Below are positions 26,568-35,232 of a stretch of 64,000 bases of DNA, in pieces. The notes under the pieces were generated by a model, which was not told where the DNA came from, ran no database searches, and saw only the letters and a list, made by a program, of their open reading frames with translations. The number at the start of each line of letters is the position of its first letter. Position 1 is the stretch's first letter. The translations under genes were made by a program, and so were the position numbers. Source of the stretch: Pseudomonas spelaei (lineage in GTDB: Bacteria; Pseudomonadota; Gammaproteobacteria; Pseudomonadales; Pseudomonadaceae); assembly GCF_009724245.1 (NCBI RefSeq), contig NZ_WNNK01000020.1, forward strand, positions 62,001 through 126,000, in the 5' to 3' direction.

Positions 26568-28286
26568 TTAGTTGCTCTTCGCTTCCTTGCTATTTAAAGA
26601 GACGCTTTCCAGCGCCTTTCGTGCTTGCTGTTTACGCAGCAACTGCCAATGGGCGATCACCCCTTTGGGCGCCCAGATTTGCGGTTCGGAGGCTTCGAAG
26701 TTCTCCGCCATTTCGCGCTCGGTGACATGCCTTTGCGCCAGCTTGAAGGCTTGCTGCAGATCATCAGTCTGGTTGAAAGCCTGGGCGAACAGGGCGTCGC
26801 CGAAGTACGTGAAGTCAGCTTCCTCCGAGCAGCCGAACGAGACCCGGTCGGCCCGAGAGGCCGTCATGATCAGGGTGTGTTCGTCTTTCAATGCCGGGAT
26901 GAAGCCGCCGGAGTAGCAGGCTGAAATGACGATGATCTTGTCGCGGTTTTTCAGCGGCTCCATGACGGCCGCCAATTCATCGGCGGGCAGGTCGGCCAGC
27001 TCCATGCGTGGCTGGTCCAGCACCAGCTCGTGCTCGTGGGTACCGTGACTGGTCAGGTAGATGAACACCAGGTCTTCTGGCCCGCTGCGCTCGGCCAGGG
27101 TTTGTACCGCGCGGCGCAGGCTTTCCCGGGTGGCCATGGGGCGGTCGGCAATATGGTCGCGGTGGTTGACCAGGCGAATCTGGCCGTAGGCGCCGAAGCG
27201 GGTGGCGAGCATGTTGCTGACGTAGTCGGCTTCGCGCAGGAATACGCTTTGCTTGCCGTCGCCGGCCAGCGTCAAGGTGTACAGCTCAACCGTCGGAGTC
27301 GACGCGGGCACTGCGGCCAGAGCCTGGTCAAGCAGACGGCCCTGGGCCAGTATCCCGACCTCCAGGGCGTCGGGCAGCAATTTGCCATCGGCGTTGCGTA
27401 CGCGCATGCCGTTGACCCACGTTCCGGCCTGGACGGTGCCATCGGTGAGCACCAATGTGCCCTTGCCTTGATAACTGTCGCTGTCGAAGCCGCCAATGTA
27501 GAAGCTGCCATCAGTGAGGTTCAGGCGCCCCTGGCCGGTGAAGCGCCAATCGCTGAATTGGCCGACGTAGTGGCTGGCGTCGACACCGATCAACTCGCCC
27601 TTGCCGCTCAGCGCGCCTTCCTTGAATTCGCCGATCCACACGTCACCGTCGGCGTTTTCATAACGGCCTTTGCCGTTGAGCTGGTTTTGTTTGAAATGGC
27701 CGACGTACATGTCGCCGTCGGCGCTGTTGAAGGTGCCGTTGCCTTCCAGTTGGCCATCGACGAAGTGGCCACTGAACTGGTTGCCACTGTCGTCGTTGCG
27801 CTGGCCTTCGCCATTGGGTTTGCCGTGGCTGAATTGGCCCTGGTATTGACTGCCGTCGGGCAGTTCGAGGCGACCGAGGCCGGAATACTGATCGTCCTTG
27901 AATTCGCCGCGGTAGGTCATCAGGCCCTCTTTGAGAGTGCCTTCACCGTTGCGTCGCCCTTGCTTGAAACCGCCAACGTAGCTGCTGCCCGGCGTGGTCA
28001 GCGTGCCCTGGCCGTCGAACAGGCCTTGCTGGAACTGACCTTTATAGACCTCGCCATTACTGCCATGCCATTCGCCCTGGCCATGCCACTGGCCCTTGTC
28101 GAACTGCCCGGCGTACCAACTGCCATTGGGGTAGTCCACCCGACCCTGGCCTTGCAGCAAACCGTTGATCACCTCACCCCGATAACGACCTCCGTCGGGC
28201 AGTCGCGCATCAGGCGGCAACAGCGATTCGCCGTCGCCGCAAGCGGTGAGCAACAGGACAAGAGCAAGGGGAGCGAGTGGGCGCAT
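26568..28286 (-). CDS. MORN-repeat lipoprotein with C13 (legumain-type) peptidase domain
   Basis: The 572-residue protein begins with a lipoprotein signal (LVLLLTAC, Cys 16). Residues about 33-295 hold some twelve MORN-type repeats of about 23 residues (GxxYxGxFxxGxxxGxGxxxxxD). From about 330 to 530 a caspase-like clan CD domain follows. The catalytic His is in LTSHGTHEH (His 414) and the Cys in VISACYSGG (Cys 457), matching C13 peptidases. The protein is probably anchored in the outer membrane facing the periplasm. Peptidases with this fold usually cleave after Asn or Asp, but the substrate is unknown. I recall a homologue near PA4016. It precedes the SDR-like gene on the same strand. Confidence 0.85.
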   Translation of the reverse strand: MRPLAPLALVLLLTACGDGESLLPPDARLPDGGRYRGEVINGLLQGQGRVDYPNGSWYAGQFDKGQWHGQGEWHGSNGEVYKGQFQQGLFDGQGTLTTPGSSYVGGFKQGRRNGEGTLKEGLMTYRGEFKDDQYSGLGRLELPDGSQYQGQFSHGKPNGEGQRNDDSGNQFSGHFVDGQLEGNGTFNSADGDMYVGHFKQNQLNGKGRYENADGDVWIGEFKEGALSGKGELIGVDASHYVGQFSDWRFTGQGRLNLTDGSFYIGGFDSDSYQGKGTLVLTDGTVQAGTWVNGMRVRNADGKLLPDALEVGILAQGRLLDQALAAVPASTPTVELYTLTLAGDGKQSVFLREADYVSNMLATRFGAYGQIRLVNHRDHIADRPMATRESLRRAVQTLAERSGPEDLVFIYLTSHGTHEHELVLDQPRMELADLPADELAAVMEPLKNRDKIIVISACYSGGFIPALKDEHTLIMTASRADRVSFGCSEEADFTYFGDALFAQAFNQTDDLQQAFKLAQRHVTEREMAENFEASEPQIWAPKGVIAHWQLLRKQQARKALESVSLNSKEAKSN

Positions 28287-28348
28287 AGCGGGATCCGGAT
28301 AATTGAGCGCCGAGTATGCCGCAGCTGCGAGATCTATACATAAATTTA

Positions 28349-28376
28349 CACGAAACAGCGTATGTGCTGTTTCGTG
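28349..28376 (-). terminator. Hairpin downstream of the MaoC gene
   Basis: A perfect 11-bp stem (CACGAAACAGC with GCTGTTTCGTG, 6-base loop) lies 13 bases after the MaoC-gene stop. The minus-strand bases that follow read TAAATTTA, a moderate tail. A terminator is the simplest reading. Confidence 0.5.
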
Positions 28377-28388
28377 CCGGACTAAGAC

Positions 28389-28844
28389 TCAGACAAAGCA
28401 GAGTGACAACGACTCGGCAATGTACGCAGGTTTTTCCTGGCCTTCAATTTCCAGGGTACAGGTCGCTTTAAGTAGCCACTGGCCAGGTTTTTTCTCGGTG
28501 GCATCGGTCAAGGTGACTGCCAGGCGCACCTTGGAGTTGACCTTGACCGGCTGGATGAAACGCACGCTGTCCAGGCCGTAGTTGACGGCCATCTTCAAGC
28601 CCTCGGGCATGACCAGGATGTCTTCTATCAACTTGGGTATCAGCGACAACGACAGGAAACCATGGGCGATGGTGCTGCCGAACGGCGTCTGGGCGGCCTT
28701 CACCGGGTCGACGTGGATGAACTGATGATCGCCAGTGGCCTCCGCGAACAGGTTGATGCGTTCCTGGTCGATGGTGAGCCAGTCGGAACGTCCCAGTTCC
28801 TTGCCGACGTAATCTTTGAGTTGCGCTACGGGTACTGAGGGCAT
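28389..28844 (-). CDS. MaoC-family (R)-specific enoyl-CoA hydratase-like protein
   Basis: The start MPSVPVAQLKDYVG has AGGAG seven bases upstream, giving 151 residues, the common length. The hot-dog fold hydratase motif is visible as FAEATGDHQFIHVDPVKAA (catalytic Asp and His), followed by FGSTIAHGFLSLSL. It probably hydrates short enoyl-CoA thioesters. It is divergent from lrgA. The physiological substrate is not evident. Confidence 0.9.
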   Translation of the reverse strand: MPSVPVAQLKDYVGKELGRSDWLTIDQERINLFAEATGDHQFIHVDPVKAAQTPFGSTIAHGFLSLSLIPKLIEDILVMPEGLKMAVNYGLDSVRFIQPVKVNSKVRLAVTLTDATEKKPGQWLLKATCTLEIEGQEKPAYIAESLSLCFV

Positions 28845-28988
28845 TGCGACTCTCCTTGGGTTCATCGGTTTTTATAATGTTCAGGTGTGGGGCAAGCCCC
28901 TGAAGAACCAATGTAGATCATCATGGGCATTTGGCCCGGTCAACCCACCATGCTTTTGGCGAATGCCGGTCCATAGAGGCGGCGTGCT

Positions 28989-28994
28989 TATAAT
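28989..28994 (+). promoter_or_regulatory. -10 element candidate for lrgAB
   Basis: A perfect TATAAT lies 30 bases before the lrgA ATG, and a second TATAAT occurs at 28873-28878. Neither has a good -35 at 16-18 bases, so an activator is likely if either is used. Confidence 0.35.
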
Positions 28995-29024
28995 GCAGGA
29001 CGCGATTTCTGGGGGAGAGGACGG

Positions 29025-29387
29025 ATGCTGTTACGCGGTCTGACATGGCTGGTGCTGTTTCAATTGCTGGGCACGGCGATCAATCATTTATTCCTGCCGG
29101 TGCTGCCGGGGCCGATTGTCGGTCTGTTGCTGATGCTGGCGTATCTGATATGGAACGGCGAAGTCGGCGAGCCCCTGAGCCTGGCGGCGAGCAGTTTGCT
29201 GCGCTATTTGCCGTTGCTGCTGGTGCCGCCAGCCGTGGGCGTGATGGTCTATGCCAAGGACATCGCCGCCGATTTCTGGGCCATCGTCGGTGCGCTGGTG
29301 CTGTCCCTGGTGATCGCTATGGGCTTTGTCGGGGTGCTGATGCAGAGGCTGATCAAGCGCCAGTCACGTCGGGAGGAGGGCCAATGA
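29025..29387 (+). CDS. lrgA: LrgA/CidA-family holin-like protein
   Basis: The 120-residue protein has four hydrophobic segments and the CidA/LrgA pattern (LPGPIVGLLLMLAYL, then YLPLLLVPPAVGVMVY). Family members are holin-like or export proteins tied to murein hydrolase activity, overflow metabolism and cell lysis. The stop overlaps the lrgB ATG in an ATGA. Confidence 0.9.
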   Translation: MLLRGLTWLVLFQLLGTAINHLFLPVLPGPIVGLLLMLAYLIWNGEVGEPLSLAASSLLRYLPLLLVPPAVGVMVYAKDIAADFWAIVGALVLSLVIAMGFVGVLMQRLIKRQSRREEGQ

Positions 29388-30100
29388 CCTTCGACTGGCA
29401 AGGTGCCTGGGTCGCTGTGATTCATCATCCGTTGTTCGGCATCGGTATCACCCTGGGTGCCTATCAACTGGTGTTGGCGGGCTTCGAGAAAACCCGCTGG
29501 ATTTTCCTGCAACCGGTGCTGGTGTCGATGCTGTTGGTGATCGGCGTCTTGCTCGGTTGTGGACTGAGCTACGCCGAGTACCGCAAGAGCACCGAGATCA
29601 TGAGCATCCTGCTGGGTCCCGCAACGGTCGCCCTGGCGGTGCCGCTTTACTTGAATCTGCGACGGATTCGCCAGTTGTTCTGGCCGATTTTTACTACGCT
29701 GGTGGTGGGAGGTGTTTTGGCCACTGGTCTCTGTGTGTTGCTGGGGTGGTGGTTTGGCGCCGAGCACATGATGTTGATGACCATGGCGCCCAAGTCGGTG
29801 ACCTCGCCGATTGCCATGCTGGTGGCTGAGCAGATTGGTGGTGTGGCGGCGCTGGCGGCAGTGTTTGTGCTGATCACCGGCGTGGTCGGGGCGATGATCG
29901 GGCCGGCATACCTGTCGCGCCTCGGCGTCCACAGCCCCGAGGCGCGGGGCATGGCATTGGGCATGACGGCCCATGCGGTCGGTACCTCGGTGGCCTTGCA
30001 GGAAAGTGAAGAGTGCGGCGCCTTTGCGGCGCTGGCCATGAGTTTGATGGGCGTGGCCACGGCGGTTTTCCTGCCGTTGGCCGTGTCACTGGTTGTTTAA
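29384..30100 (+). CDS. lrgB: LrgB-family membrane protein
   Basis: The 238-residue protein starts inside the lrgA stop, with GGAGGAGG upstream. It has about seven to eight membrane segments. The family signatures LGPATVALAVPLYLN and TMAPKSVTSPIAM are clear. LrgB acts with LrgA in the inner membrane. No lytSR-type two-component system lies next to the pair, so its regulation must be located elsewhere. Confidence 0.93.
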   Translation: MTFDWQGAWVAVIHHPLFGIGITLGAYQLVLAGFEKTRWIFLQPVLVSMLLVIGVLLGCGLSYAEYRKSTEIMSILLGPATVALAVPLYLNLRRIRQLFWPIFTTLVVGGVLATGLCVLLGWWFGAEHMMLMTMAPKSVTSPIAMLVAEQIGGVAALAAVFVLITGVVGAMIGPAYLSRLGVHSPEARGMALGMTAHAVGTSVALQESEECGAFAALAMSLMGVATAVFLPLAVSLVV

Positions 30101-30121
30101 GTCAGGTTTAAGGAAACCTTT

Positions 30122-30712
30122 ATGAGTCTGGCGCTTTTCCCGCTCAATACGGTGCTGTTTCCCGGGTGCACCCTTGATTTACAGGTATTCGAGGCGCGCT
30201 ATCTGGACATGATCAGCCGCTGTATGAAAAAGGGCGAAAGCTTTGGCGTGGTGTGCATCCTCGACGGCAAGGAAGTGGGGCTGGCCCCGGATGGCTATGC
30301 GCTGATTGGCTGCGAAGCGCTGATCCGTGACTTCAAGCAGCAGGATAATGGCCTGTTGGGGATTCGAGTCGAGGGCGGCCGCAGGTTTCGCGTGTGGGAC
30401 GCCGGTGTTCAGCGTGACCAGTTGCTGGTGGCTGAGGTCCAGTGGTTGGAAGAGCGGCCGGAGCAACCGCTGGAAGAGGAGGACGCCGACCTGTTGGCGC
30501 TGCTCCAGGCCTTGGCCGAGCACCCGATGGTCGCTTCGCTGGACATGGGCACTCACGCGGATGGCCAACAGGCATTGGGCAATCAGTTGGCCTATCTGTT
30601 GCCCTTCACCGAGGCCGATAAGGTCGACCTGTTGCAGCTCGATGACCCGCAGCAACGGTTGGATGCCATTCAGATGTTGCTGGATGAACTGCAAGGTGAG
30701 CTGTTCACCTGA
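30122..30712 (+). CDS. Lon N-terminal (substrate-binding) domain protein
   Basis: The 196-residue protein consists of the Lon-type PUA-like N domain alone: LALFPLNTVLFPGCTLDLQVFEARYLDM at the start, no ATPase and no protease part. Such stand-alone proteins are widespread; their function is unknown, perhaps as adaptor or substrate-binding units. AAGGAA precedes the ATG. It follows lrgB by 21 bp and is probably in the same transcript. Confidence 0.88.
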   Translation: MSLALFPLNTVLFPGCTLDLQVFEARYLDMISRCMKKGESFGVVCILDGKEVGLAPDGYALIGCEALIRDFKQQDNGLLGIRVEGGRRFRVWDAGVQRDQLLVAEVQWLEERPEQPLEEEDADLLALLQALAEHPMVASLDMGTHADGQQALGNQLAYLLPFTEADKVDLLQLDDPQQRLDAIQMLLDELQGELFT

Positions 30713-30813
30713 ATCTAATTTCCAGACATGTCTGATATCTCTCTCGGAATTTTCGTCGTTACTCTGATCCTGCCGGCTGACATGGTTGGCAATTACCTAA
30801 TCAGGATCAGGGG

Positions 30814-31035
30814 ATGGAAATGATTCGGCTCTCGCAATCGGAACAGGCAGTTTGGGATGCTTTTTTTATCGGAATTACGGGGCAAATGATTCGATGGGCC
30901 GATGACCGCGGCCCGGAATATATCGCTGAGCGCGCCGCAGAAATTGCCGACGAGATGTTGCTGGAGCGGCGCGAACGTTCTTTTGAACGTCGCGCTGCGC
31001 CCGGTGGACTGGATCGGGCCGGCCTGGATCAGTAG
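30814..31035 (+). CDS. Small conserved hypothetical protein
   Basis: The 73-residue acidic/basic protein (MEMIRLSQSEQAVWDAFF start) has no membrane segment and a charged helical middle (ERAAEIADEMLLERRERSF). It is preceded by a GGGG-rich stretch and has a normal high-GC codon pattern. I do not recognise a family. The last bases overlap the convergent PAP2 fusion gene by 7. Confidence 0.6.
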   Translation: MEMIRLSQSEQAVWDAFFIGITGQMIRWADDRGPEYIAERAAEIADEMLLERRERSFERRAAPGGLDRAGLDQ

Positions 31036-32345
31036 GCGTACCTGAGCAGCGCGTGGGCCGTGCCGGTAAAGGCGATAAAACCAAGCACCGCCACGCAGGC
31101 CGGCAAGATCAACCACCAGACCTTCGGCACCATGGGCGGCAGCAGGCTTTGGCGCTGGCTGAGGGTCAGGCTGAAGGCGCAGACCGTCATTGCCAGTAAG
31201 GTGCCAGCCAGGATGTCCGTCGGCCAATGGGCGCCGAGATATACCCGAGACAGGGCAATGCTCGCGGCGGGGATGGCGCCAAGCAAAAGCCAGGTCAGGC
31301 GCAAGCGGGTGGGCTGACCGCGTCCAGCCAGCACCGCCAGGGCCAGGAAAAACGCAAATGAACCGGAGGCGTGGCCGCTGGGCATGCTGTAGCTGGTCAA
31401 TGGATCGCTCAGCACTTCCGGGCGCATCCGCGCAAAAAACAGCTTGGTGCCAGTGTTGATCAGTGCTGCGCCCAAGAGTGTGGCGCCGACGAAAATCGCC
31501 TTGCGCCATTGCCGCAGCAGCGCCAGCAGGCCGGTGAGCACGGCGCTCGCCACGAACATCTTCTTGAACTCGCCGAGCTGGGTGACCATCACCATGGCCT
31601 GGTCCATCGCCGGGCTACGGTGTTCCTGCACCAAGGCCATCAGCCCTTGGTCAAAATGGTTCAGGTACGGATAGCCAATAAACAGTGCGATTAGCAACGC
31701 CCCGCTGAGGCAGCCGACCAGCAGTGTTGCCCGTCGATGCCCGCGCAGGCTGCTGTTGAGGCTCAGGCCCACGAATACGGCGAGGCAGGCGGCGACAATC
31801 CCGGCCTGAGGCCAGAAACCTTCGGGCAATGGCAGGCGAAATGCCGCACCGGTGGCCCAGCCCGGTAGCAAGTAGACCACCGCCCAACCGGCGCCGGCCA
31901 GTAGGCTGACGGCAGCGAAGCGCGGGAACGGCATGTCGCACATGCCGGCGACCATTGGCAGCATTGGCCGCAGCGGGCCGATAAAACGCCCTACCAGCAG
32001 GCTGGCGATCCCGTATTTATGGAAGTATGTCTCGGCGCCGCTCATCCATTCGGGATGATGGCGCAGGCCAGGCAGCCGGCGGATGTTCTGGTGAAAATGT
32101 CGCCCCAGGTAGTAGGAAATAGCATCGCCCAGCAATCCGCCGAGGAATCCCAGCAACAGGGTTTCCCCCAACGACAGTGCGCCGCTGCCGGCCAGCGCGG
32201 CAATAGCGAACAGCAATACCGTGCCGGGCACGATCAGACCGGCGATGGCCAGGCACTCCACGAACGCCACGATAAACACCGCCACAGCCAGCCATTGCGG
32301 GTTCAGGGTCAGCCAGCCGGTAATGCTATCGAGCCATGGGCCCAT
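31029..32345 (-). CDS. DedA-PAP2 phosphatase fusion membrane protein
   Basis: The 438-residue protein joins two domains. The N-terminal DedA domain (about 1-200) has a VPGTVLLFAIAALAGSG segment and FIGPLRPMLPMVAGMCDMPFPRF. The C-terminal PAP2 domain (about 230-430) carries the full phosphatase signature: KLFFARMRP, then SMPSGHASGSF, then SRVYLGAHWPTD. The combination suggests flipping plus dephosphorylation of a polyprenyl or phospholipid phosphate, such as undecaprenyl pyrophosphate recycling; this is inference. It is convergent with the 73-residue gene. Confidence 0.9.
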   Translation of the reverse strand: MGPWLDSITGWLTLNPQWLAVAVFIVAFVECLAIAGLIVPGTVLLFAIAALAGSGALSLGETLLLGFLGGLLGDAISYYLGRHFHQNIRRLPGLRHHPEWMSGAETYFHKYGIASLLVGRFIGPLRPMLPMVAGMCDMPFPRFAAVSLLAGAGWAVVYLLPGWATGAAFRLPLPEGFWPQAGIVAACLAVFVGLSLNSSLRGHRRATLLVGCLSGALLIALFIGYPYLNHFDQGLMALVQEHRSPAMDQAMVMVTQLGEFKKMFVASAVLTGLLALLRQWRKAIFVGATLLGAALINTGTKLFFARMRPEVLSDPLTSYSMPSGHASGSFAFFLALAVLAGRGQPTRLRLTWLLLGAIPAASIALSRVYLGAHWPTDILAGTLLAMTVCAFSLTLSQRQSLLPPMVPKVWWLILPACVAVLGFIAFTGTAHALLRYAY

Positions 32346-32392
32346 ACAATCAACTCCATTGGTGTGTGGCGCGCGTGGCCGGTTCGGTTATT

Positions 32393-33076
32393 TCAACGCA
32401 AAAAATAGTCGCGCCCTTCGACCTGGCCCCGACGCAGCGGGTTCCGTGTGCAGTAGGGCGCGTAGTTGGCATCGACGAATCGATACATCAGGTGTTCATC
32501 CCGGCCACTGGGAATGCCCAGGCGGGAGGTCTGGATCATTTGCGTAGGCGATTGGCCTACGTCCTCGACGAACAAGAGTTCTTGATCGAAGCGCTTGGCA
32601 TCCCACATCGGTACTTTCAGGCCGAGGGCCTTGCACAGCAGGGTCTGCCCGGCACACAGCTTCTGGGACGGGCGGGGGCGGCCACTGGCGTCGGGGTTGT
32701 TCAGCAGCATCTGCGCCAAACTGGCCGGGCCAGACAGTTCGTCGACCCACGGATAGGCAGACTTGATCAATACGGCATTGCCTGGCCCCTGGGCGCTGAA
32801 GTTCAGCGAGTCGCCGCCACGGGCGTAGTACATATAGATGTGGCCACCATCCAGAAACAAAGCCTTACGCTTTTCTGTGTAGCCGAGTGAGGCATGGCTG
32901 CCTTTTTCGGCCATGTAATAGGCTTCAGTCTCAATAATGCGTGCCGACAGCCACAGATCACCTACGCGGTGGCGGATCACTTTTCCCAGCAATTCACGGG
33001 CAAGCAGTTGCGCGTCACGGTCGAAAAAGCCGTCGGGCAGGGCGCTGGCGGGGATCAGGGGCGAAAAACTGGACAT
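32393..33076 (-). CDS. DNA-3-methyladenine glycosylase (Aag/MPG family)
   Basis: The 227-residue protein removes alkylated purines in base-excision repair. Starting at MSSFSPLIPASALPDGFF is preferred to a TTG three codons earlier. AAG-family segments are visible: LARELLGKVIRH, then ARIIETEAYY, then HIYMYYARGGDSLNF, and GPGNAVLIKSAYP. It is divergent from proA, with 176 bp between them. Confidence 0.92.
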   Translation of the reverse strand: MSSFSPLIPASALPDGFFDRDAQLLARELLGKVIRHRVGDLWLSARIIETEAYYMAEKGSHASLGYTEKRKALFLDGGHIYMYYARGGDSLNFSAQGPGNAVLIKSAYPWVDELSGPASLAQMLLNNPDASGRPRPSQKLCAGQTLLCKALGLKVPMWDAKRFDQELLFVEDVGQSPTQMIQTSRLGIPSGRDEHLMYRFVDANYAPYCTRNPLRRGQVEGRDYFLR

Positions 33077-33252
33077 GGCGATCAAGGCGGGAGCGGCTAA
33101 ATGTGACAGGATGATAACAACTCCAGCCTTAATTCCTGCTGAACGTCGAGTATTTGCAGTTCATTTCGACCATCCGCCCCTCACCGCTGTCCGTAGGACT
33201 GCGCGACAGCTATAATCTGCCGCTTTCCTCTTTGCCAAGACCCCACCAGACC

Positions 33253-34518
33253 ATGACTGAGTCCGTTCTTGACTACATGACCCGCCTGGGTCGCGCTGCC
33301 CGTCAGGCCTCGCGGTTGATCGCCCGTGCGAGCACTGCGCAGAAGAACCGTGCCCTGCTGGCTGCCGCCGATGCCCTGGATGCTTCGCGCTCCGAGCTGA
33401 CGGCCGCTAACGAGCTGGACCTGGCCAATGGCCGGGCCAATGGTCTGGAACCGGCATTGCTGGACCGTCTGGCGCTGACGCCGGCACGCATCGACGACAT
33501 GATCGAAGGTTTGCGTCAGGTGGCCAAGCTGCCTGACCCCATCGGTGAAATCCGCGACATGCGCTACCTGCCGTCGGGTATCCAGGTCGGCAAGATGCGC
33601 GTGCCCCTGGGCGTGATCGGCATCATCTATGAGTCGCGTCCGAACGTGACCATCGACGCTGCGAGCCTGTGCCTCAAGTCCGGTAACGCCACGATCCTGC
33701 GGGGCGGTTCCGAGGCGATCAACTCCAACCGTGCCATCGCCGCGTGCATCCAACAGGGCTTGGCCGTGGCTGATTTGCCGGCCGAAGTGGTGCAAGTGGT
33801 GGAAACCACCGACCGCGCCGCCGTTGGCGCGTTGATCACGATGCCCGAGTTCGTCGACGTGATCGTCCCGCGCGGTGGCAAGAGCCTGATCGAACGGGTC
33901 AGCCGTGATGCCAAGGTGCCGGTCATTAAGCACCTGGACGGCGTCTGCCACGTGTTCATTGATGTGGCCGCCGACCTCGACAAGGCCATTCGCATTGCCG
34001 ACAACGCCAAGACTCATCGCTATGCGCCGTGCAACACCATGGAAACCCTGCTGGTGCACGTCGGCATTGCCGATCGCGTGCTGCCGCCGCTGGCGGCCAT
34101 TTACCGCGACAAGGGCGTCGAGCTGCGTGGCTGCGAGCGTACCCGGGCGATCCTCGGCAGCGATGTAATCGAAGCCACCGAGCAAGACTGGTACACCGAG
34201 TACACGGCGCCGATCCTGTCGATCCGCATCGTCGACGACCTGGACCAGGCCATCGAACACATCAACACCTATGGCTCCAGGCACACCGACGCCATCGTCA
34301 CCGAGCATTTCAGCGATGCCCGGCGTTTCCTCAATGAAGTGGATTCCGCTTCGGTGATGGTCAACGCCTCGACGCGCTTTGCCGACGGCTTTGAATACGG
34401 CCTGGGGGCCGAGATCGGCATTTCCACCGACAAGCTCCACGCACGCGGCCCGGTTGGCCTGGAAGGCCTGACCAGCGAGAAGTACGTGGTGTTCGGTGAC
34501 GGTCATGTGCGCACTTGA
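33253..34518 (+). CDS. proA: Gamma-glutamyl phosphate reductase
   Basis: ProA reduces gamma-glutamyl phosphate to the semialdehyde in proline synthesis. The start at [18 protein letters not shown] gives 421 residues, as usual; upstream in-frame sequence is not conserved. The active-site Cys is in [15 protein letters not shown], and [14 protein letters not shown] and HLDGVCHVF are family signatures. The TGA overlaps the nadD ATG by one base. Confidence 0.97.
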   Translation: MTESVLDYMTRLGRAARQASRLIARASTAQKNRALLAAADALDASRSELTAANELDLANGRANGLEPALLDRLALTPARIDDMIEGLRQVAKLPDPIGEIRDMRYLPSGIQVGKMRVPLGVIGIIYESRPNVTIDAASLCLKSGNATILRGGSEAINSNRAIAACIQQGLAVADLPAEVVQVVETTDRAAVGALITMPEFVDVIVPRGGKSLIERVSRDAKVPVIKHLDGVCHVFIDVAADLDKAIRIADNAKTHRYAPCNTMETLLVHVGIADRVLPPLAAIYRDKGVELRGCERTRAILGSDVIEATEQDWYTEYTAPILSIRIVDDLDQAIEHINTYGSRHTDAIVTEHFSDARRFLNEVDSASVMVNASTRFADGFEYGLGAEIGISTDKLHARGPVGLEGLTSEKYVVFGDGHVRT

Positions 34519-35162
34519 TGGGTAAACGCATCGGGCTGCTCGGCGGTACCTTCGACCCCGTGCACATCGGCCATTTGCGCAGTGCCCTGGAAGTCGCGGA
34601 TGCCCTCGCACTGGATGAGCTGCGCCTGGCACCCAATGCCCGGCCGCCTCATCGGGACACGCCGCAGGTGTCACCGCAGCAGCGCCTGGAAATGGTGCGC
34701 CTGGCGGTGGCCGGTATTGCACCGTTGGTGGTGGACGACCGCGAGCTCAAGCGCGACAAACCGTCCTACACTGTTGACACTCTGGAACTGATGCGCGCCG
34801 AACTGGCCGCAGATGACCAGTTGTTTCTACTTTTGGGCTGGGACGCATTTTGCGGCCTGCCCACTTGGCACCGCTGGGAAGAATTGCTCCAGCATTGCCA
34901 CATCCTGGTGCTGCAACGCCCGGATGCCGACAGCGAACCGCCGGATGCCTTGCGCAACCTGCTGGCAGCGCGCTCGGTAAGTGACCCGCAGGCTCTGACC
35001 GGGCCGAGCGGGAATATTGCATTCGTCTGGCAGACGCCGCTTGCGGTGTCTGCCACCCAGATCCGTCAACTGCTGGCCAGCGGGAAGTCGGTACGTTTCC
35101 TGGTGCCTGACGCGGTCCTGGCCTACATCGATGCGCACGGGCTTTACCGTGCGTCGAACTGA
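34518..35162 (+). CDS. nadD: Nicotinate-nucleotide adenylyltransferase
   Basis: NadD adenylylates nicotinate mononucleotide on the way to NAD. The 214-residue protein starts at [21 protein letters not shown], where [11 protein letters not shown] is the nucleotidyltransferase signature. The [10 protein letters not shown]-like [20 protein letters not shown] segment closes the active site. It belongs to the conserved proA-nadD-rsfS-rlmH-mrdA-rodA run. Confidence 0.97.
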   Translation: MGKRIGLLGGTFDPVHIGHLRSALEVADALALDELRLAPNARPPHRDTPQVSPQQRLEMVRLAVAGIAPLVVDDRELKRDKPSYTVDTLELMRAELAADDQLFLLLGWDAFCGLPTWHRWEELLQHCHILVLQRPDADSEPPDALRNLLAARSVSDPQALTGPSGNIAFVWQTPLAVSATQIRQLLASGKSVRFLVPDAVLAYIDAHGLYRASN

Positions 35163-35232
35163 AAAGGCGCGCTTGAAGGCACGAATAGACGTGTATTGAA
35201 GCGCCCGAACATACGAGTAAAACGAGTTTTAT

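Noticed and set aside
26900-28200. Tandem DNA repeat array
   Set aside because: The periodicity is at the protein level (MORN repeats of about 23 residues); the DNA copies have diverged and show no array structure.
27030-28343. 437-codon hydrophobic-looking frame opposite the MORN-repeat gene
   Set aside because: Its apparent repeats are the mirror of the MORN repeats on the coding strand.
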